Shown: positions 1-11,876 of the stretch, in pieces
Position numbering within the stretch: the stretch's first letter is position 1
Layout: the number at the start of each line of letters is the position of its first letter
DNA from: Pasteurella canis
GTDB lineage: Bacteria; Pseudomonadota; Gammaproteobacteria; Enterobacterales; Pasteurellaceae
Assembly (NCBI RefSeq): GCF_900454865.1
Contig: NZ_UGTV01000015.1
Coordinates: 1,676,001 to 1,740,000 of the forward strand
Length of the DNA: 64,000 bases
Reading direction: 5' to 3'
Notes under the pieces: generated by a model
The model's database searches: none
What the model saw: only the letters and a program-made list of their open reading frames with translations
What the model was told of the DNA's origin: nothing
Position numbers and translations under genes: made by a program

Positions 1-72
1 GTGAATATGTGCTACGCCATCTACAACTTGTTTTTTTACACGTTTACGTGCACGAACTGGTGTTTTAGCCAT
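1..72 (-). CDS. rpsK: 30S ribosomal protein S11, N-terminal part only (runs off the window)
   Basis: The reverse strand from 72 encodes a start methionine and 23 further residues beginning MAKTPVRARKRVKKQVVDG, typical of the basic N-terminus of S11, a protein of the 30S platform near the 3' end of 16S rRNA. The rest lies outside the window. It follows rpsM by 16 nt, as in the alpha operon (rpsM-rpsK-rpsD-rpoA-rplQ) of gammaproteobacteria, so it is cotranscribed with rpsM. Confidence 0.93.
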   Translation of the reverse strand, partial: MAKTPVRARKRVKKQVVDGVAHIH

Positions 73-88
73 TTTACCTTACCCCGAC

Positions 89-445
89 TTATTTCTTGAT
101 CGGCTTACGAGGACCCTTACGGGTACGCGCATTAGTTTTAGTACGTTGACCACGTACCGGTAAACCACGACGATGACGTAAACCACGATAACAACCTAAG
201 TCTAATAGACGTTTGATGTTTAGTGTTACTTCACGACGTAAGTCACCTTCAACGGTAAATTTACCAACTTCGTCACGCAGTTTATCAATCTGCTCTTCAG
301 ACAATTCGCTGATCTTAACATCTTCAGCAATACCCGTAGCTGCACAAATAGCTTGCGCACGAGTTTTACCGATACCATAAATTGCAGTTAAAGCGATTAC
401 AGTGTGTTTATGATCAGGAATGTTAATGCCTGCAATACGGGCCAC
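89..445 (-). CDS. rpsM: 30S ribosomal protein S13
   Basis: The 118-residue product is full length for S13, which sits in the 30S head, contacts the P-site tRNA and forms bridges to the 50S subunit. The sequence starts [14 protein letters not shown] and ends in the basic tail [12 protein letters not shown] that reaches the decoding region. The helix-two-turn-helix segment with GIGKTRA around residues 24-30 is present. It is the first gene of the alpha operon. The 141-nt gap upstream, with a hairpin at 540-558, separates it from rpmJ and could hold an S4-type autoregulatory leader, but I cannot confirm that fold by eye. Confidence 0.97.
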   Translation of the reverse strand: MARIAGINIPDHKHTVIALTAIYGIGKTRAQAICAATGIAEDVKISELSEEQIDKLRDEVGKFTVEGDLRREVTLNIKRLLDLGCYRGLRHRRGLPVRGQRTKTNARTRKGPRKPIKK

Positions 446-539
446 TATGCACTCCTATTATTTTAACAAATTTGATACTTTGATCTTGAAAAGCCCGTTT
501 TCAGGATACTCAAACAAAGTACCAAGGACATAAATGAGC

Positions 540-558
540 TGAGCAGTATAACTGCTCA
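540..558 (-). promoter_or_regulatory. Perfect hairpin between rpmJ and rpsM (spc/alpha boundary)
   Basis: TGAGCAGT and ACTGCTCA form an 8-bp perfect stem with a 3-nt loop. It lies 28 nt after the rpmJ stop in the direction of transcription and 94 nt before the rpsM start. The following minus-strand sequence has no run of U, so it is more likely a processing or regulatory hairpin, or part of an alpha-operon leader, than a strong terminator. Confidence 0.5.
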
Positions 559-586
559 ACTGGTTCTTTGCAAGAAAAAATATCAA

Positions 587-700
587 TTAACCTTGACGTT
601 GTTTATGTTTAGGGTCGCTACAAAGGACACGAACAACACCTTCACGCTTAACAATTTTACAGTTACGACATAATTTCTTAACGGAAGCACGAACTTTCAT
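587..700 (-). CDS. rpmJ: 50S ribosomal protein L36
   Basis: This short 37-codon gene reads [19 protein letters not shown] and ends DPKHKQRQG. It contains the zinc-ribbon cysteine pattern CxxC followed by C and H (Cys11, Cys14, Cys27, His32) of zinc-binding L36. L36 packs against 23S rRNA near the peptidyl transferase side of the 50S subunit. It lies 29 nt beyond secY, as in other spc operons where rpmJ is the last gene. Retention of all four zinc ligands marks it as the C+ form. Confidence 0.95.
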   Translation of the reverse strand: MKVRASVKKLCRNCKIVKREGVVRVLCSDPKHKQRQG

Positions 701-729
701 TGCTTATCCCTTTTATTTAATTGGACAAA

Positions 730-2055
730 TTATTGTCCGAAACCTTTAAGGTTTGCTTTCTTCAACGCAGATTCATATTTTGTCGACATCAAATGACTCT
801 GAACCTGAGCGATGAAATCCATAATTACAACAACAACAATCAGTAAAGATGTACCACCAAAATAGAATTGTACATTCCAAGCTGACGTCATAATATAAGG
901 AACTAAACATACAAACGTGATATATAGACCGCCAATCAATGTTAAGCGAGTCATAATTTTATCAATATAACGTGATGTTTGTTCACCTGGTCTAATCCCT
1001 GGTATAAATGCACCAGATTTTTTCAAATTATCCGCTGTATCACGAGGATTATATTGCATTGCGGTATAGAAAAAGCTAAAGAAGATAATCGCAACAGCAT
1101 ACACAAGCAAATATAATGGTTGCCCTGGATGTAGTAACATAGATAACTTAGTTAACCACTCTAGACTAGAACCTTCACCTAACCACTGCACTAATGTAGC
1201 AGGGAATAAAATAATACTTGATGCAAAAATCGCTGGAATTACACCTGCCATATTGACCTTTAATGGCAAATGCGTTGAATGACCACCAAGTATTTGGCGA
1301 CCTTGCTGACGTTTAGCATATTCAACTTTAATCCTTCTTTGGCCTCTCTCAACAAAGACTACAAAATATGTAACCGCAAACACAATAACTGCGATCAATA
1401 AGAGAACTAATAGATGCATTTGACCTTGGCGGGTTTGCTCAATAGTTTGACCAATTGCTGATGGTAACCCTGCAACAATACCAGCAAAAATAATTAAAGA
1501 GATTCCGTTACCAATACCACGCTCTGTAATCTGCTCACCTAGCCACATCAAGAACATTGTTCCTGTGACAAGGCTAATAACTGCAGTGACATAAAAACCA
1601 AAGCCTAAATTAGGTACTAATCCAGGTAACATATTAGGAAGACCGGTAGAAATACCAACAGCCTGTAACGTTGCAAGTACTAACGTTGAATAACGAGTAT
1701 ACTTACTGATTTTACGACGACCAGCTTCACCCTCTTTTTTCAATTCTGCAAGAGCAGGATGAACCGTTGTTAATAATTGGATGATAATCGATGCCGAAAT
1801 GTAAGGCATGATACCTAACGCAAAAATAGACGCACGGCTCAATGCACCACCAGAGAACATGTTAAACATATCTATAATGGTGCCTTTTTGTTGTTCAATT
1901 AATTGAGCTAACACAGCCGCATCAATACCAGGAACCGGAATGAAAGAACCAATACGGAAAACGATAAGTGCACCTAATACAAATAATAATCTGCTTTTAA
2001 GTTCACCTGTACCGCTTTGGGTACTTCTACTTTGATAACCTGGTTGCTTAGCCAT
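730..2055 (-). CDS. secY: Preprotein translocase channel subunit SecY
   Basis: SecY is the pore-forming subunit of the inner-membrane SecYEG translocon that exports or inserts proteins with SecA or the ribosome. The 441 residues show the expected ten hydrophobic segments, the plug-region sequence VPGIDAAVL near residue 42, and the C-terminal cytosolic loop with [20 protein letters not shown], which contacts SecA and the ribosome. The length matches the family. It is embedded in the spc operon between rplO (8 nt away) and rpmJ, the usual arrangement that ties translocon supply to ribosome supply. Confidence 0.98.
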   Translation of the reverse strand: MAKQPGYQSRSTQSGTGELKSRLLFVLGALIVFRIGSFIPVPGIDAAVLAQLIEQQKGTIIDMFNMFSGGALSRASIFALGIMPYISASIIIQLLTTVHPALAELKKEGEAGRRKISKYTRYSTLVLATLQAVGISTGLPNMLPGLVPNLGFGFYVTAVISLVTGTMFLMWLGEQITERGIGNGISLIIFAGIVAGLPSAIGQTIEQTRQGQMHLLVLLLIAVIVFAVTYFVVFVERGQRRIKVEYAKRQQGRQILGGHSTHLPLKVNMAGVIPAIFASSIILFPATLVQWLGEGSSLEWLTKLSMLLHPGQPLYLLVYAVAIIFFSFFYTAMQYNPRDTADNLKKSGAFIPGIRPGEQTSRYIDKIMTRLTLIGGLYITFVCLVPYIMTSAWNVQFYFGGTSLLIVVVVIMDFIAQVQSHLMSTKYESALKKANLKGFGQ

Positions 2056-2062
2056 TTATTTA

Positions 2063-2497
2063 TTATTCCTCAACTGAACCGCCAGCAGCTTCAATTGCTG
2101 CTTTAGCACCTTTAGTCACACGTAAACCGCGTACAACTACAGCACTATTAAGTTCACCAGCTAAAATTACTTTAGCAAACTGAATATCTTTAGTAAGTAT
2201 GTTAGCAGCTTTTAAAGATTCTAAGGTAACTACACCGTTTTCAACTTTAGTTAAATCATTCAAACGGACTTCAGCAGTTAATGCCGATTTCATTGAAGTA
2301 AAACCAAATTTTGGTAAACGACGGTACAAAGGCATTTGACCACCCTCGAAACCACGACGAACTCCACCGCCTGTACGAGATTTTTGACCTTTGTGACCAC
2401 GACCACCAGTTTTACCCAAACCAGAACCAATACCACGACCTAAGCGTTTAGCGCTATGTTTTGCACCTTCAGCTGGTGACAAAGTATTTAAACGCAT
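2063..2497 (-). CDS. rplO: 50S ribosomal protein L15
   Basis: The 144-residue product has the glycine- and arginine-rich N-terminal extension ([20 protein letters not shown]) and the [18 protein letters not shown] motif that define L15, a late-assembly 50S protein whose extension threads through 23S rRNA. It lies 4 nt after rpmD and directly before secY in the spc operon. Start and length agree with enteric homologues. Confidence 0.98.
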   Translation of the reverse strand: MRLNTLSPAEGAKHSAKRLGRGIGSGLGKTGGRGHKGQKSRTGGGVRRGFEGGQMPLYRRLPKFGFTSMKSALTAEVRLNDLTKVENGVVTLESLKAANILTKDIQFAKVILAGELNSAVVVRGLRVTKGAKAAIEAAGGSVEE

Positions 2498-2501
2498 TCT
2501 T

Positions 2502-2681
2502 TTACTCCTCCACTTTAACCATGTATGAAACTTGATTAATCATACCACGTACTGCTGGAGTATCAATTAGCTCAACAGTATGATGCATATGGCGAAGACC
2601 AAGGCCACGTAATGTAGCTTTATGCTTCGGTAAACGAGCAATAGAACTACGTACTTGAGTTACTTTAATAGTTTTAGCCAT
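2502..2681 (-). CDS. rpmD: 50S ribosomal protein L30
   Basis: The 59-residue L30 begins [20 protein letters not shown] and carries the [13 protein letters not shown] segment of the family. Two ATG codons stand back to back (2684 and 2681) after an in-frame TTG. I chose 2681 because it gives the canonical length and N-terminus. The coding region starts 6 nt after the rpsE stop, so translation is probably coupled to rpsE. Confidence 0.93.
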
Positions 2682-2687
2682 CATCAA

Positions 2688-3194
<507 letters not shown>

Positions 3195-3203
3195 TTACCT
3201 CTA

Positions 3204-3557
3204 TTAGAACTGTAGACCAGCTTCACGGGCAGCGTCCGCTAAAGTTTGGACACGACCATGATATTTAAAACCAGAACGATCAAAAGCAACGTCTTTGACG
3301 CCTTTTGCTAATGCTCTCTCTGCAACAACTTTTCCTACTACTGCTGCTGCATCTTTATTTCCGGTATATTTCACTTGCTCACTAATTACTTTTTCAACAG
3401 TTGAAGCAGCGGCAAGAACTTCTGAACCGTTCGGTGCAATTACTTGTGCATAAATATGACGTGGAGTACGGTGTATAACTAAACGAGTTACACCTTGCTC
3501 TTTCATCATATGACGTGCACGTGCTGCACGACGGATACGAGCTGATTTCTTATCCAT
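3204..3557 (-). CDS. rplR: 50S ribosomal protein L18
   Basis: The 117-residue L18 binds 5S rRNA and helps anchor it in the central protuberance. The basic N-terminus [16 protein letters not shown], the [14 protein letters not shown] strand region and the C-terminus with [25 protein letters not shown] are all typical. Gene position between rplF and rpsE and family-standard length support the call. Confidence 0.97.
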   Translation of the reverse strand: MDKKSARIRRAARARHMMKEQGVTRLVIHRTPRHIYAQVIAPNGSEVLAAASTVEKVISEQVKYTGNKDAAAVVGKVVAERALAKGVKDVAFDRSGFKYHGRVQTLADAAREAGLQF

Positions 3558-3570
3558 AGTGTTACCTTAA

Positions 3571-4104
3571 TTATTTCTTCTTAGCCTCTTTGATACGTAC
3601 CACTTCATCAGCGTAACGTACCCCTTTACCTTTATAAGGCTCAGGACGGCGATAAGCACGAATATCTGCAGCGACTTGGCCGATTAATTGCTTGTCCGCA
3701 CCTTTCAACACAATTTCAGTCTGAGATGGACATTCTGCTGTAATACCTGCAGGTAAAACGTGTTCAATAGGGTGAGAAAAACCTAAACTTAAAGCAACTG
3801 CATTGCCTTTCATTTGTGCTCTATAACCAACACCCACCAATTGTAACTTCTTAGTGAAGCCTTCAGTAACACCGATAACCATTGCATTCACTAATGCACG
3901 AGCAGTTCCTGCTTGAGCATCAGCACCAACAATACCTTCACGAGGAGAGAAGGTTAATTCGTTATTATCTTGTTTAACTTCAACTGTGTCATGAATGGTA
4001 CGAGATAACTCACCATTTTTTCCTTTAACTGTTAATAACTGACCGTTGAGTTTTACCTCAACACCGGCAGGAATACTAACAGGTGCTTTTGCAACACGAG
4101 ACAT
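3571..4104 (-). CDS. rplF: 50S ribosomal protein L6
   Basis: The 177-residue product begins [19 protein letters not shown] and has the two repeated alpha/beta domains of L6. The C-terminal signature [14 protein letters not shown] lies near the sarcin-ricin loop contact. L6 supports the factor-binding region of the 50S subunit. It sits between rpsH and rplR with 13-15 nt gaps. The C-terminus ends in lysines, as in homologues. Confidence 0.97.
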   Translation of the reverse strand: MSRVAKAPVSIPAGVEVKLNGQLLTVKGKNGELSRTIHDTVEVKQDNNELTFSPREGIVGADAQAGTARALVNAMVIGVTEGFTKKLQLVGVGYRAQMKGNAVALSLGFSHPIEHVLPAGITAECPSQTEIVLKGADKQLIGQVAADIRAYRRPEPYKGKGVRYADEVVRIKEAKKK

Positions 4105-4119
4105 TTTCCTACCTCTCTA

Positions 4120-4512
4120 TTAAGCTACATAACAGATAATCTCACCGCCTAAACCCGCTTGGCGAGCTGCACGGTCAGTCATCACACCTTTAGATGTAGA
4201 AACAACTGCAACACCTAAACCACCCATTACTTTTGGTAATTCGTCTTTACGTTTATAAATACGTAGACCTGGGCGGCTAACTCGTTGAATACTTTCTACA
4301 ACTGGTTTCCCTTGGAAATATTTTAAAGTAATTTCCAACTCTGGTTTTACACCATCTAAAACTTTAACGCTTTCGATATAACCTTCTTCAGCTAACACAT
4401 TGGCAATAGCCACTTTTAGCTTGGATGAAGGCATACTAATCGCAACTTTGTTCGCAGCTTGACCGTTACGAATACGAGTCAACATATCTGCGATTGGATC
4501 TTGCATACTCAT
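4120..4512 (-). CDS. rpsH: 30S ribosomal protein S8
   Basis: S8 (130 residues) binds the central domain of 16S rRNA and in E. coli represses spc mRNA translation at the rplE region. The N-terminus [20 protein letters not shown] and the C-terminal motifs [18 protein letters not shown] and GGEIICYVA are those of S8. Whether the repressor site is conserved here was not tested. It is located between rpsN and rplF in standard order. Confidence 0.97.
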   Translation of the reverse strand: MSMQDPIADMLTRIRNGQAANKVAISMPSSKLKVAIANVLAEEGYIESVKVLDGVKPELEITLKYFQGKPVVESIQRVSRPGLRIYKRKDELPKVMGGLGVAVVSTSKGVMTDRAARQAGLGGEIICYVA

Positions 4513-4547
4513 GTACTTTTACTCCGATTCCAAAATAAAGTGGTAAA

Positions 4548-5733
<1,186 letters not shown>

Positions 5734-5746
5734 TTGTCACTTCTCC

Positions 5747-6130
<384 letters not shown>

Positions 6131-6133
6131 CTA

Positions 6134-6219
6134 AAATTAATAACACCCTTTCGGGACGAGTCTATTTACCCAATGTAAATAGGATGCGGATTTTATCACA
6201 AGTCATTAAAGAAAAACAA
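6134..6219 (-). promoter_or_regulatory. spc operon promoter and structured leader upstream of rplN
   Basis: On the minus strand there is a -35-like TTGTTT (6214-6219), an 18-bp spacer and a -10 TAAAAT (6190-6195) preceded by TG (extended -10). Transcription would start near 6183 and give a leader of about 65 nt. The leader contains a perfect 8-bp hairpin (CTATTTAC, 6162-6169, with GTAAATAG, 6175-6182) and a small CCC-GAAA-GGG hairpin (about 6148-6157). A promoter just before rplN is known in E. coli. A regulatory role of the hairpins is inferred. Confidence 0.65.
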
Positions 6220-6480
6220 GATGCTTTTCTCGTTTCCCATTAGATAATCATTAATAAAGTGCTTTACTACTTCATTAAAGATACTGATGTTTCTATGAAT
6301 ATCCATTTTATTTAATACTGATTTAATTCACTGATGCTTAGGATAATTCGAAGCTGAATTCTGTTGAAACAACAAACTATATAATCAAGATATTTAAAAT
6401 AACGCTTTTTAGGAGTCTATAAAATTAAAAATATATAAATATTATAAAAGGTGTAAGCCTTCTCACATTAGTTTTAGTAC
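6220..6480. other. AT-rich non-coding stretch between rplN promoter and the lipoprotein operon terminator
   Basis: I see no credible gene here. Open frames in this stretch lack homology signals and good ribosome binding sites. The sequence is very AT-rich, which may act as an upstream element for the spc promoter. Nothing else is recognisable. Confidence 0.5.
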
Positions 6481-6510
6481 TAAAAAAGCCAAGAAATACT
6501 TTCTTGGCTA
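6481..6510 (-). terminator. Rho-independent terminator of the lipoprotein operon
   Basis: A perfect 10-bp stem AGCCAAGAAA/TTTCTTGGCT (6487-6496 with 6500-6509) with a 3-nt loop is followed on the minus strand by six T residues. It lies 24 nt beyond the stop of the last lipoprotein gene and insulates it from rplN. Confidence 0.85.
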
Positions 6511-6533
6511 AGATTTTCACTAATGAATTAATT

Positions 6534-7187
6534 TTATTTTTCGGCTTTACCATAAGCTGGGTGTCGTGGACCAACAAGCAATCCACCATTTTTACCATGA
6601 TAAATAAGATTAGCCATCGCTGGAGCCGCGACCTGATATCCTTTATCCTTTGTAGTATCAATAATCTGACTTACAGCAGCTTTAATTAATGCAACTAAAA
6701 GACCATCATTGCTATTACTTGATCCTTGTGCATAGGCACCTGTTCCCTCCCAAAGTGTTTGACCTGTTTTAAGATCAACTAATTTACCTTCTACAGAAAC
6801 CGTAGTGACACTATCAATCAGTTTATAACTAGTACCATACTCATTTACATTAACATAGAGAATACTGTCTGCCCCAAAAATATCATGAATTTTTTTTAAT
6901 TGTGCACTACGAATCAAATTTCCATCAGTTAATCCATTTTGTTTAAATACCTCATCAACTAAAGCAACTGGATAAACATAATAGCCATATTCTGCTAATG
7001 GATAAGTGGAACGTGCAAGGACACTAGTATCAGCTTTGACATCTACAGAGTTATTCGCAGGCATAACAATCAAAATTGATTTTGGCTTGCTCTGTTTTAA
7101 TGCAGTATAGTCGTAAGATACAGTATTTTTATTTGCACAACCTGTTAGTAATATAAGATTTGCAAGAAAAATGATCAATTTTTTCAT
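6534..7187 (-). CDS. Lipoprotein of the DUF799 / GNA1162 family
   Basis: The 217-residue protein has a type II signal peptide, MKKLIIFLANLILLTGC, with lipobox LTGC and lipidation Cys17. The mature part has a TolB-N-like or flagellar-export-like alpha/beta character with PKSILIVMPANNSVDVKAD and later VEGKLVDLKTGQTLWEGTGAY, as in the meningococcal GNA1162 (DUF799) family. It is the last gene of a three-lipoprotein operon with CsgG-like and DUF4810-like partners, a set also found together in Neisseria. It probably forms an outer-membrane-associated periplasmic complex. The substrate is unknown. The family call is from sequence recognition, not a search. Confidence 0.8.
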   Translation of the reverse strand: MKKLIIFLANLILLTGCANKNTVSYDYTALKQSKPKSILIVMPANNSVDVKADTSVLARSTYPLAEYGYYVYPVALVDEVFKQNGLTDGNLIRSAQLKKIHDIFGADSILYVNVNEYGTSYKLIDSVTTVSVEGKLVDLKTGQTLWEGTGAYAQGSSNSNDGLLVALIKAAVSQIIDTTKDKGYQVAAPAMANLIYHGKNGGLLVGPRHPAYGKAEK

Positions 7188-7198
7188 TTTGTTTACCC

Positions 7199-7546
7199 TT
7201 ATTTCTTACGTTGCAAATACTGCATGAAAGTTGTACTTTCTGGATATAAACGTTGTTCCTCTTGAAAAGCCATGTTCGCATCAGTACGTTTACCCTGCTT
7301 TAACAAAACGAGTCCTAGATGTCCATATACACCTGGAGCAATAAGTTTATTCTGTTCTTTCGCTTGAGCAATAATTTGATTTAAGGCCTCTTCCTGCTTT
7401 GACAAATCGCCTTCTTCATTGTAATAACTGTATACAACATCAGAGTAATTACCCCAATAATATAAATCATGATTTTGAGGCGAAGAACAAGCAGCCAACA
7501 ATCCAATAGCTAAAAGAGCTACTGTAAAATGAACTTTTTTCATCAT
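7199..7546 (-). CDS. Small lipoprotein of the DUF4810 type
   Basis: This is a 115-residue predicted lipoprotein: signal peptide then lipobox LAAC with Cys20 (numbered from the first methionine). The mature part contains LYYWGNYSDVVYSYYNEEGD, followed by helical segments resembling a single TPR-like pair (EALNQIIAQAKEQNKLIAPGVYGHLG and MAFQEEQRLYPES). Two ATG codons are adjacent at the start and either is possible. It lies between the CsgG-like and DUF799-like lipoprotein genes with gaps of 6 and 11 nt, so the three are surely cotranscribed. Function is unknown. Confidence 0.78.
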   Translation of the reverse strand: MMKKVHFTVALLAIGLLAACSSPQNHDLYYWGNYSDVVYSYYNEEGDLSKQEEALNQIIAQAKEQNKLIAPGVYGHLGLVLLKQGKRTDANMAFQEEQRLYPESTTFMQYLQRKK

Positions 7547-7552
7547 TATTCC

Positions 7553-8227
7553 TTATTTAGTAGGAGACCAACGACCTGATTCAATACCATTTACTAAGTT
7601 ATTTACAGCTTCACGAATTGCAAGATCAAGAACTTTGCCATTTAAAGTCGCATCATAGCCTGCTGTACCACCAAACCCTAATACTTCGCGGTTAGATAAA
7701 TTATATTCTCCAGCCCCTTGCGCAGAATAAACAACTTCTGATGTAACAACATTTACAACATTTAAAGTTACTTTTGCATAAGCAATTTGCTCTTTTCCAC
7801 GACCTAAAATACCAAATAACTGATGATCACCAACTGTTTTACGACCAAACTCAGTCACATCACCAGTAACAACGTAAGTTGCACCTTTTAACTTCTGCTT
7901 CTGACCTTTTATTTTTGCCTCAGAGGCAATTTCTGTCATATTAGTACGATCTACAACAGAAAAACGGCCAGTCTGTTGTAAATGTGAGATCAAAATTGTT
8001 TTAGATTGATTCCCTAACTGATCAGCCCCTTCTGTAAAGACCCCATTTTGAAAACTTGATTTATTATCAAATTTCCCAACAGAAATAACTGATTTTACAC
8101 CTTGATAAGTATTTGCTGTTGCTGCTGCTTGTGTTGTAGTTGGTGCAATTACACGAGCACCTTCGGTAGCACAACCAGTAATTCCCAAAGTAGCGACACA
8201 CAATGTTGTTAATAATAATTTTTTCAT
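7553..8227 (-). CDS. CsgG/HfaB-family outer-membrane lipoprotein
   Basis: The 224-residue product begins MKKLLLTTLCVATLGITGC (lipobox ITGC, Cys19) and has the CsgG-family core: VKSVISVGKFDNKSSF, TILISHLQQTGRFSVVDR, GATYVVTGDVTEFGRK and VVYSAQGAGEYNLSNREVLGFGG. CsgG family members form outer-membrane pores or scaffold lipoprotein complexes. There are no curli genes (csgA, csgB, csgE, csgF) next to it, so curli secretion is unlikely. It heads an operon with two other lipoproteins. A good Shine-Dalgarno (AAGAGG) stands before the start. Confidence 0.85.
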   Translation of the reverse strand: MKKLLLTTLCVATLGITGCATEGARVIAPTTTQAAATANTYQGVKSVISVGKFDNKSSFQNGVFTEGADQLGNQSKTILISHLQQTGRFSVVDRTNMTEIASEAKIKGQKQKLKGATYVVTGDVTEFGRKTVGDHQLFGILGRGKEQIAYAKVTLNVVNVVTSEVVYSAQGAGEYNLSNREVLGFGGTAGYDATLNGKVLDLAIREAVNNLVNGIESGRWSPTK

Positions 8228-8276
8228 AAAAACCTCTTGTATATAAAGGGTGAGTATAATTATTTATCATCGCACT

Positions 8277-8300
8277 ATTATAAAAAGCAACATCTTGAAA
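8277..8300 (-). promoter_or_regulatory. Probable promoter of the lipoprotein operon
   Basis: The minus strand has a perfect -10 TATAAT (rc at 8277-8282). A weak -35 (TTTGTT or TTGTTT near 8298-8304) overlaps an uptake sequence. Transcription would begin near 8270, about 43 nt before the CsgG-like start codon. Confidence 0.5.
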
Positions 8301-8445
8301 CAAAAGTGCGGTATGTTTTTAAATCCTATCTTTATTTTTAAGTAAAGATAAATGAACTATAAGTAAAACTATTAGTTTTATTCATACACTCTTATATTTT
8401 AAAGAATAACAAACAGTAACATAAATAATCTTAAATTTTATTTAA

Positions 8446-8477
8446 AAAAAGACCGCACTTATCAGGGCGGTCTTTTT
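8446..8477 (-). terminator. Rho-independent terminator ending the S10 operon after rpsQ
   Basis: AAAAAGACCGC (8446-8456) pairs perfectly with GCGGTCTTTTT (8467-8477) around a 10-nt loop, with A and T runs on both sides. It lies 18 nt beyond the rpsQ stop, so S10 transcripts end here instead of reading into the lipoprotein genes. One arm overlaps an uptake sequence. Confidence 0.88.
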
Positions 8478-8494
8478 AATTAAAATCACAATAA

Positions 8495-8749
8495 TTAAAT
8501 TACTGCTTTTTCAACAACGCGAACTAATGTCCAAGACTTAGTTTTAGAAATTGGGCGACATTCGCGAACTTCTACAACATCTCCAACTTGCGCTTCGTTG
8601 TTTTCATCATGTACATGTAACTTTGTTGTACGACGGATAAACTTACCATAAAGAGGGTGTTTAACCTTGCGTTCAATAGCGACAACAAAAGATTTTTCCA
8701 TCTTGTCACTAACAACTTTACCTTGTACGCTACGAATTTTATCAGTCAT
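8495..8749 (-). CDS. rpsQ: 30S ribosomal protein S17
   Basis: The 84-residue S17 ([20 protein letters not shown]) is an OB-fold primary 16S rRNA binder. The [15 protein letters not shown] and [19 protein letters not shown] blocks are conserved. The start ATG overlaps the stop of rpmC by one nucleotide (TAATG), so the genes are translationally coupled. It is the last S10-operon gene and is followed by a strong terminator. Confidence 0.97.
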   Translation of the reverse strand: MTDKIRSVQGKVVSDKMEKSFVVAIERKVKHPLYGKFIRRTTKLHVHDENNEAQVGDVVEVRECRPISKTKSWTLVRVVEKAVI

Positions 8750-8939
8750 TACTCACCCGCCTTCTCGGTTAATACAGTTTTCACCTGTGCAATACTACGA
8801 CGCACTTGTTTTAACTGATGGGTTTGTTGAAGCTGACCGGTGGCTGCTTGCATACGCAATTTGAATTGCTCACCTAAAAGGTTCACTAACTCAGCATTCA
8901 GCTCTTCAACATTTTTGTTACGTAGTTCTTGAGCTTTCA

Positions 8940-8940
<1 letters not shown>
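8749..8940 (-). CDS. rpmC: 50S ribosomal protein L29
   Basis: The 63-residue L29 reads [20 protein letters not shown] and forms the two-helix hairpin at the polypeptide exit tunnel near the trigger factor and SRP docking site ([27 protein letters not shown]). It overlaps by one nucleotide with rplP upstream and with rpsQ downstream. Confidence 0.97.
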
Positions 8941-9350
<410 letters not shown>

Positions 9351-9363
9351 CTAGCGATTCTCC

Positions 9364-10071
9364 TTACTTACGACCTTTGCCGCGCGGAGCCTTTTTAGGC
9401 TTGTCAGCAGGTTGTTGTTCTGGTTGCGCGATTGCAGCCATTCCACCGAGGATTTCACCTTTGAAGATCCATACTTTAATACCGATTACACCGTATGTAG
9501 TATGTGCTTCAGCAGTGTTATAGTCGATGTCCGCACGTAATGTATGTAGAGGTACACGACCTTCACGATACCATTCAGAACGTGCAATTTCTGCACCACC
9601 TAAACGACCACTTACTTCAACTTTGATACCTTTAGCACCTAAACGCATTGCGTTTTGTACTGCACGTTTCATTGCGCGACGGAACATAACACGACGCTCT
9701 AATTGAGAAGCGATGCTGTCTGCAACTAATTTTGCATCTAATTCAGGTTTTTTCACTTCAGCGATGTTGATTTGTGCTGGAACGCCTGCAATAGCCGCAA
9801 CTGCGTTACGTAATTTTTCAACATCTTCACCTTTTTTACCGATAACGATACCTGGGCGAGCTGTGTGAATAGTTACACGGATGCTTTTCGCTGGACGCTC
9901 AATAGTGATGCGTGAAACTGAAGCATTCGCTAATTCTTTATTTAAGAATTTACGTACTTTGAAATCGCCATCTAAGTTATCAGCGAAATCTTGTGTATTC
10001 GCGAACCAAGTAGAGCTCCAAGGCTTAACGATACCTAGGCGAATACCATGTGGATGTACTTTTTGACCCAT
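9364..10071 (-). CDS. rpsC: 30S ribosomal protein S3
   Basis: The 235-residue S3 lines the mRNA entry tunnel and has helicase-like function with S4 and S5. The N-terminus [18 protein letters not shown], the KH domain with [16 protein letters not shown] and the C-terminal block [12 protein letters not shown]-like segment ([20 protein letters not shown]) are present. A lysine-rich tail ends the protein. It lies in the S10 operon between rplV and rplP. Confidence 0.98.
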   Translation of the reverse strand: MGQKVHPHGIRLGIVKPWSSTWFANTQDFADNLDGDFKVRKFLNKELANASVSRITIERPAKSIRVTIHTARPGIVIGKKGEDVEKLRNAVAAIAGVPAQINIAEVKKPELDAKLVADSIASQLERRVMFRRAMKRAVQNAMRLGAKGIKVEVSGRLGGAEIARSEWYREGRVPLHTLRADIDYNTAEAHTTYGVIGIKVWIFKGEILGGMAAIAQPEQQPADKPKKAPRGKGRK

Positions 10072-10088
10072 TGCTATTCCTCTACTTA

Positions 10089-10424
<336 letters not shown>

Positions 10425-10431
10425 TTACCCC

Positions 10432-10719
<288 letters not shown>

Positions 10720-10732
10720 TTATTAATTAATA

Positions 10733-11554
10733 TTATTTACCACGACGACGTACAATAAATTTATCTGTACGTTTGTTATGGCGAGTTTTCTTACCTTTAG
10801 TTTGAACGCCCCAAGGTGTTACTGGGTGTTTACCAAAGTTACGACCTTCACCACCACCATGTGGGTGATCTACTGGGTTCATTGCTGTACCACGAACTGT
10901 TGGGCGTACGCCTCTCCAGCGGTTAGCACCTGCTTTACCCAATACGCGAAGCATATGTTCTGAATTACCAACTTCACCGATGGTTGCAGTACATTCAGCT
11001 AACACTTTACGCATTTCGCCTGAACGAAGACGTAATGTAACATAATTACCTTCACGAGCGATAATTTGTACATAAGCACCCGCTGAACGAGCAATTTGAC
11101 CACCTTTACCTGGTTTTAATTCAACATTATGTACAGTTGAACCCACTGGAATATTACGCATTGGTAATGCATTACCAACTTTAATAGGCGCATTTACACC
11201 AGCTTGGATAGTATCGCCTGCAGATAAACCTTTAGGTGCTAAGATATAACGGCGTTCACCATCTTTATAAAGCACTAAAGCAATATTTGCAGAACGGTTA
11301 GGGTCATATTCTAGACGCTCAACAACCGCTGGAATATCTAACTTGTTACGTTTGAAATCGATTAAACGGTAATGTTGTTTATGACCACCACCAATATGGC
11401 GAGTAGTAATACGTCCGAAATTATTACGTCCACCTGTTTTAGATTTAGTATCTAAAAGTGGTGCGTAAGGTTTCCCTTTATGTAATTCAGGGTTTACGAT
11501 TTTAACAACGTGACGACGACCAGCGGAGGTCGGCTTACATTTAACGATAGCCAT
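10733..11554 (-). CDS. rplB: 50S ribosomal protein L2
   Basis: L2 (273 residues) is essential for subunit association and peptidyl transferase function. The sequence has [18 protein letters not shown], the IDFKRNK block, and the C-terminal motif [20 protein letters not shown] with the conserved histidine of the [10 protein letters not shown] loop. Full length and canonical position between rplW and rpsS support the call. Confidence 0.98.
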   Translation of the reverse strand: MAIVKCKPTSAGRRHVVKIVNPELHKGKPYAPLLDTKSKTGGRNNFGRITTRHIGGGHKQHYRLIDFKRNKLDIPAVVERLEYDPNRSANIALVLYKDGERRYILAPKGLSAGDTIQAGVNAPIKVGNALPMRNIPVGSTVHNVELKPGKGGQIARSAGAYVQIIAREGNYVTLRLRSGEMRKVLAECTATIGEVGNSEHMLRVLGKAGANRWRGVRPTVRGTAMNPVDHPHGGGEGRNFGKHPVTPWGVQTKGKKTRHNKRTDKFIVRRRGK

Positions 11555-11573
11555 TACTTTCTACTCCTCCGAA

Positions 11574-11876
11574 TTACTCTGCACCTTCAACGAAGTCAAG
11601 TGATTGACCTTCTTGAAGAGTTACATAAGCTTTTTTCCAGTCACTGCGACGTCCCATTCTTGCACCATGGCGTTTAGTTTTACCTTTCACTACGACGGTA
11701 CGAACAGAATCCACTTTCACTTCAAATAATTGCTCAACTGCATTAGCAATTTCAACTTTATTTGCATCTAAAGCTACTTTGAAAACAATAGTGTTAGACT
11801 TCTCAGCGTTATTTGTTGCTTTTTCAGAGACATGTGGTGCTTTTAACACTTTTAGCAAACGTTCTTGTTGAATCAT
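11574..11876 (-). CDS. rplW: 50S ribosomal protein L23
   Basis: The 100-residue L23 forms the main docking site for trigger factor and SRP at the tunnel exit. It begins [20 protein letters not shown] and has the [18 protein letters not shown] segment. It overlaps rplD by 4 nt, giving translational coupling. Confidence 0.97.
   Translation of the reverse strand: MIQQERLLKVLKAPHVSEKATNNAEKSNTIVFKVALDANKVEIANAVEQLFEVKVDSVRTVVVKGKTKRHGARMGRRSDWKKAYVTLQEGQSLDFVEGAE

Noticed and set aside
6425-6661. A 78-codon minus-strand frame overlapping the end of the DUF799-like gene
   Set aside because: It runs through a terminator hairpin and overlaps a well-supported gene in another frame.
8067-8303. A 78-codon minus-strand frame overlapping the CsgG-like gene start
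   Set aside because: It is out of frame with the lipoprotein gene, crosses its promoter and ribosome binding site, and has no protein-like composition.
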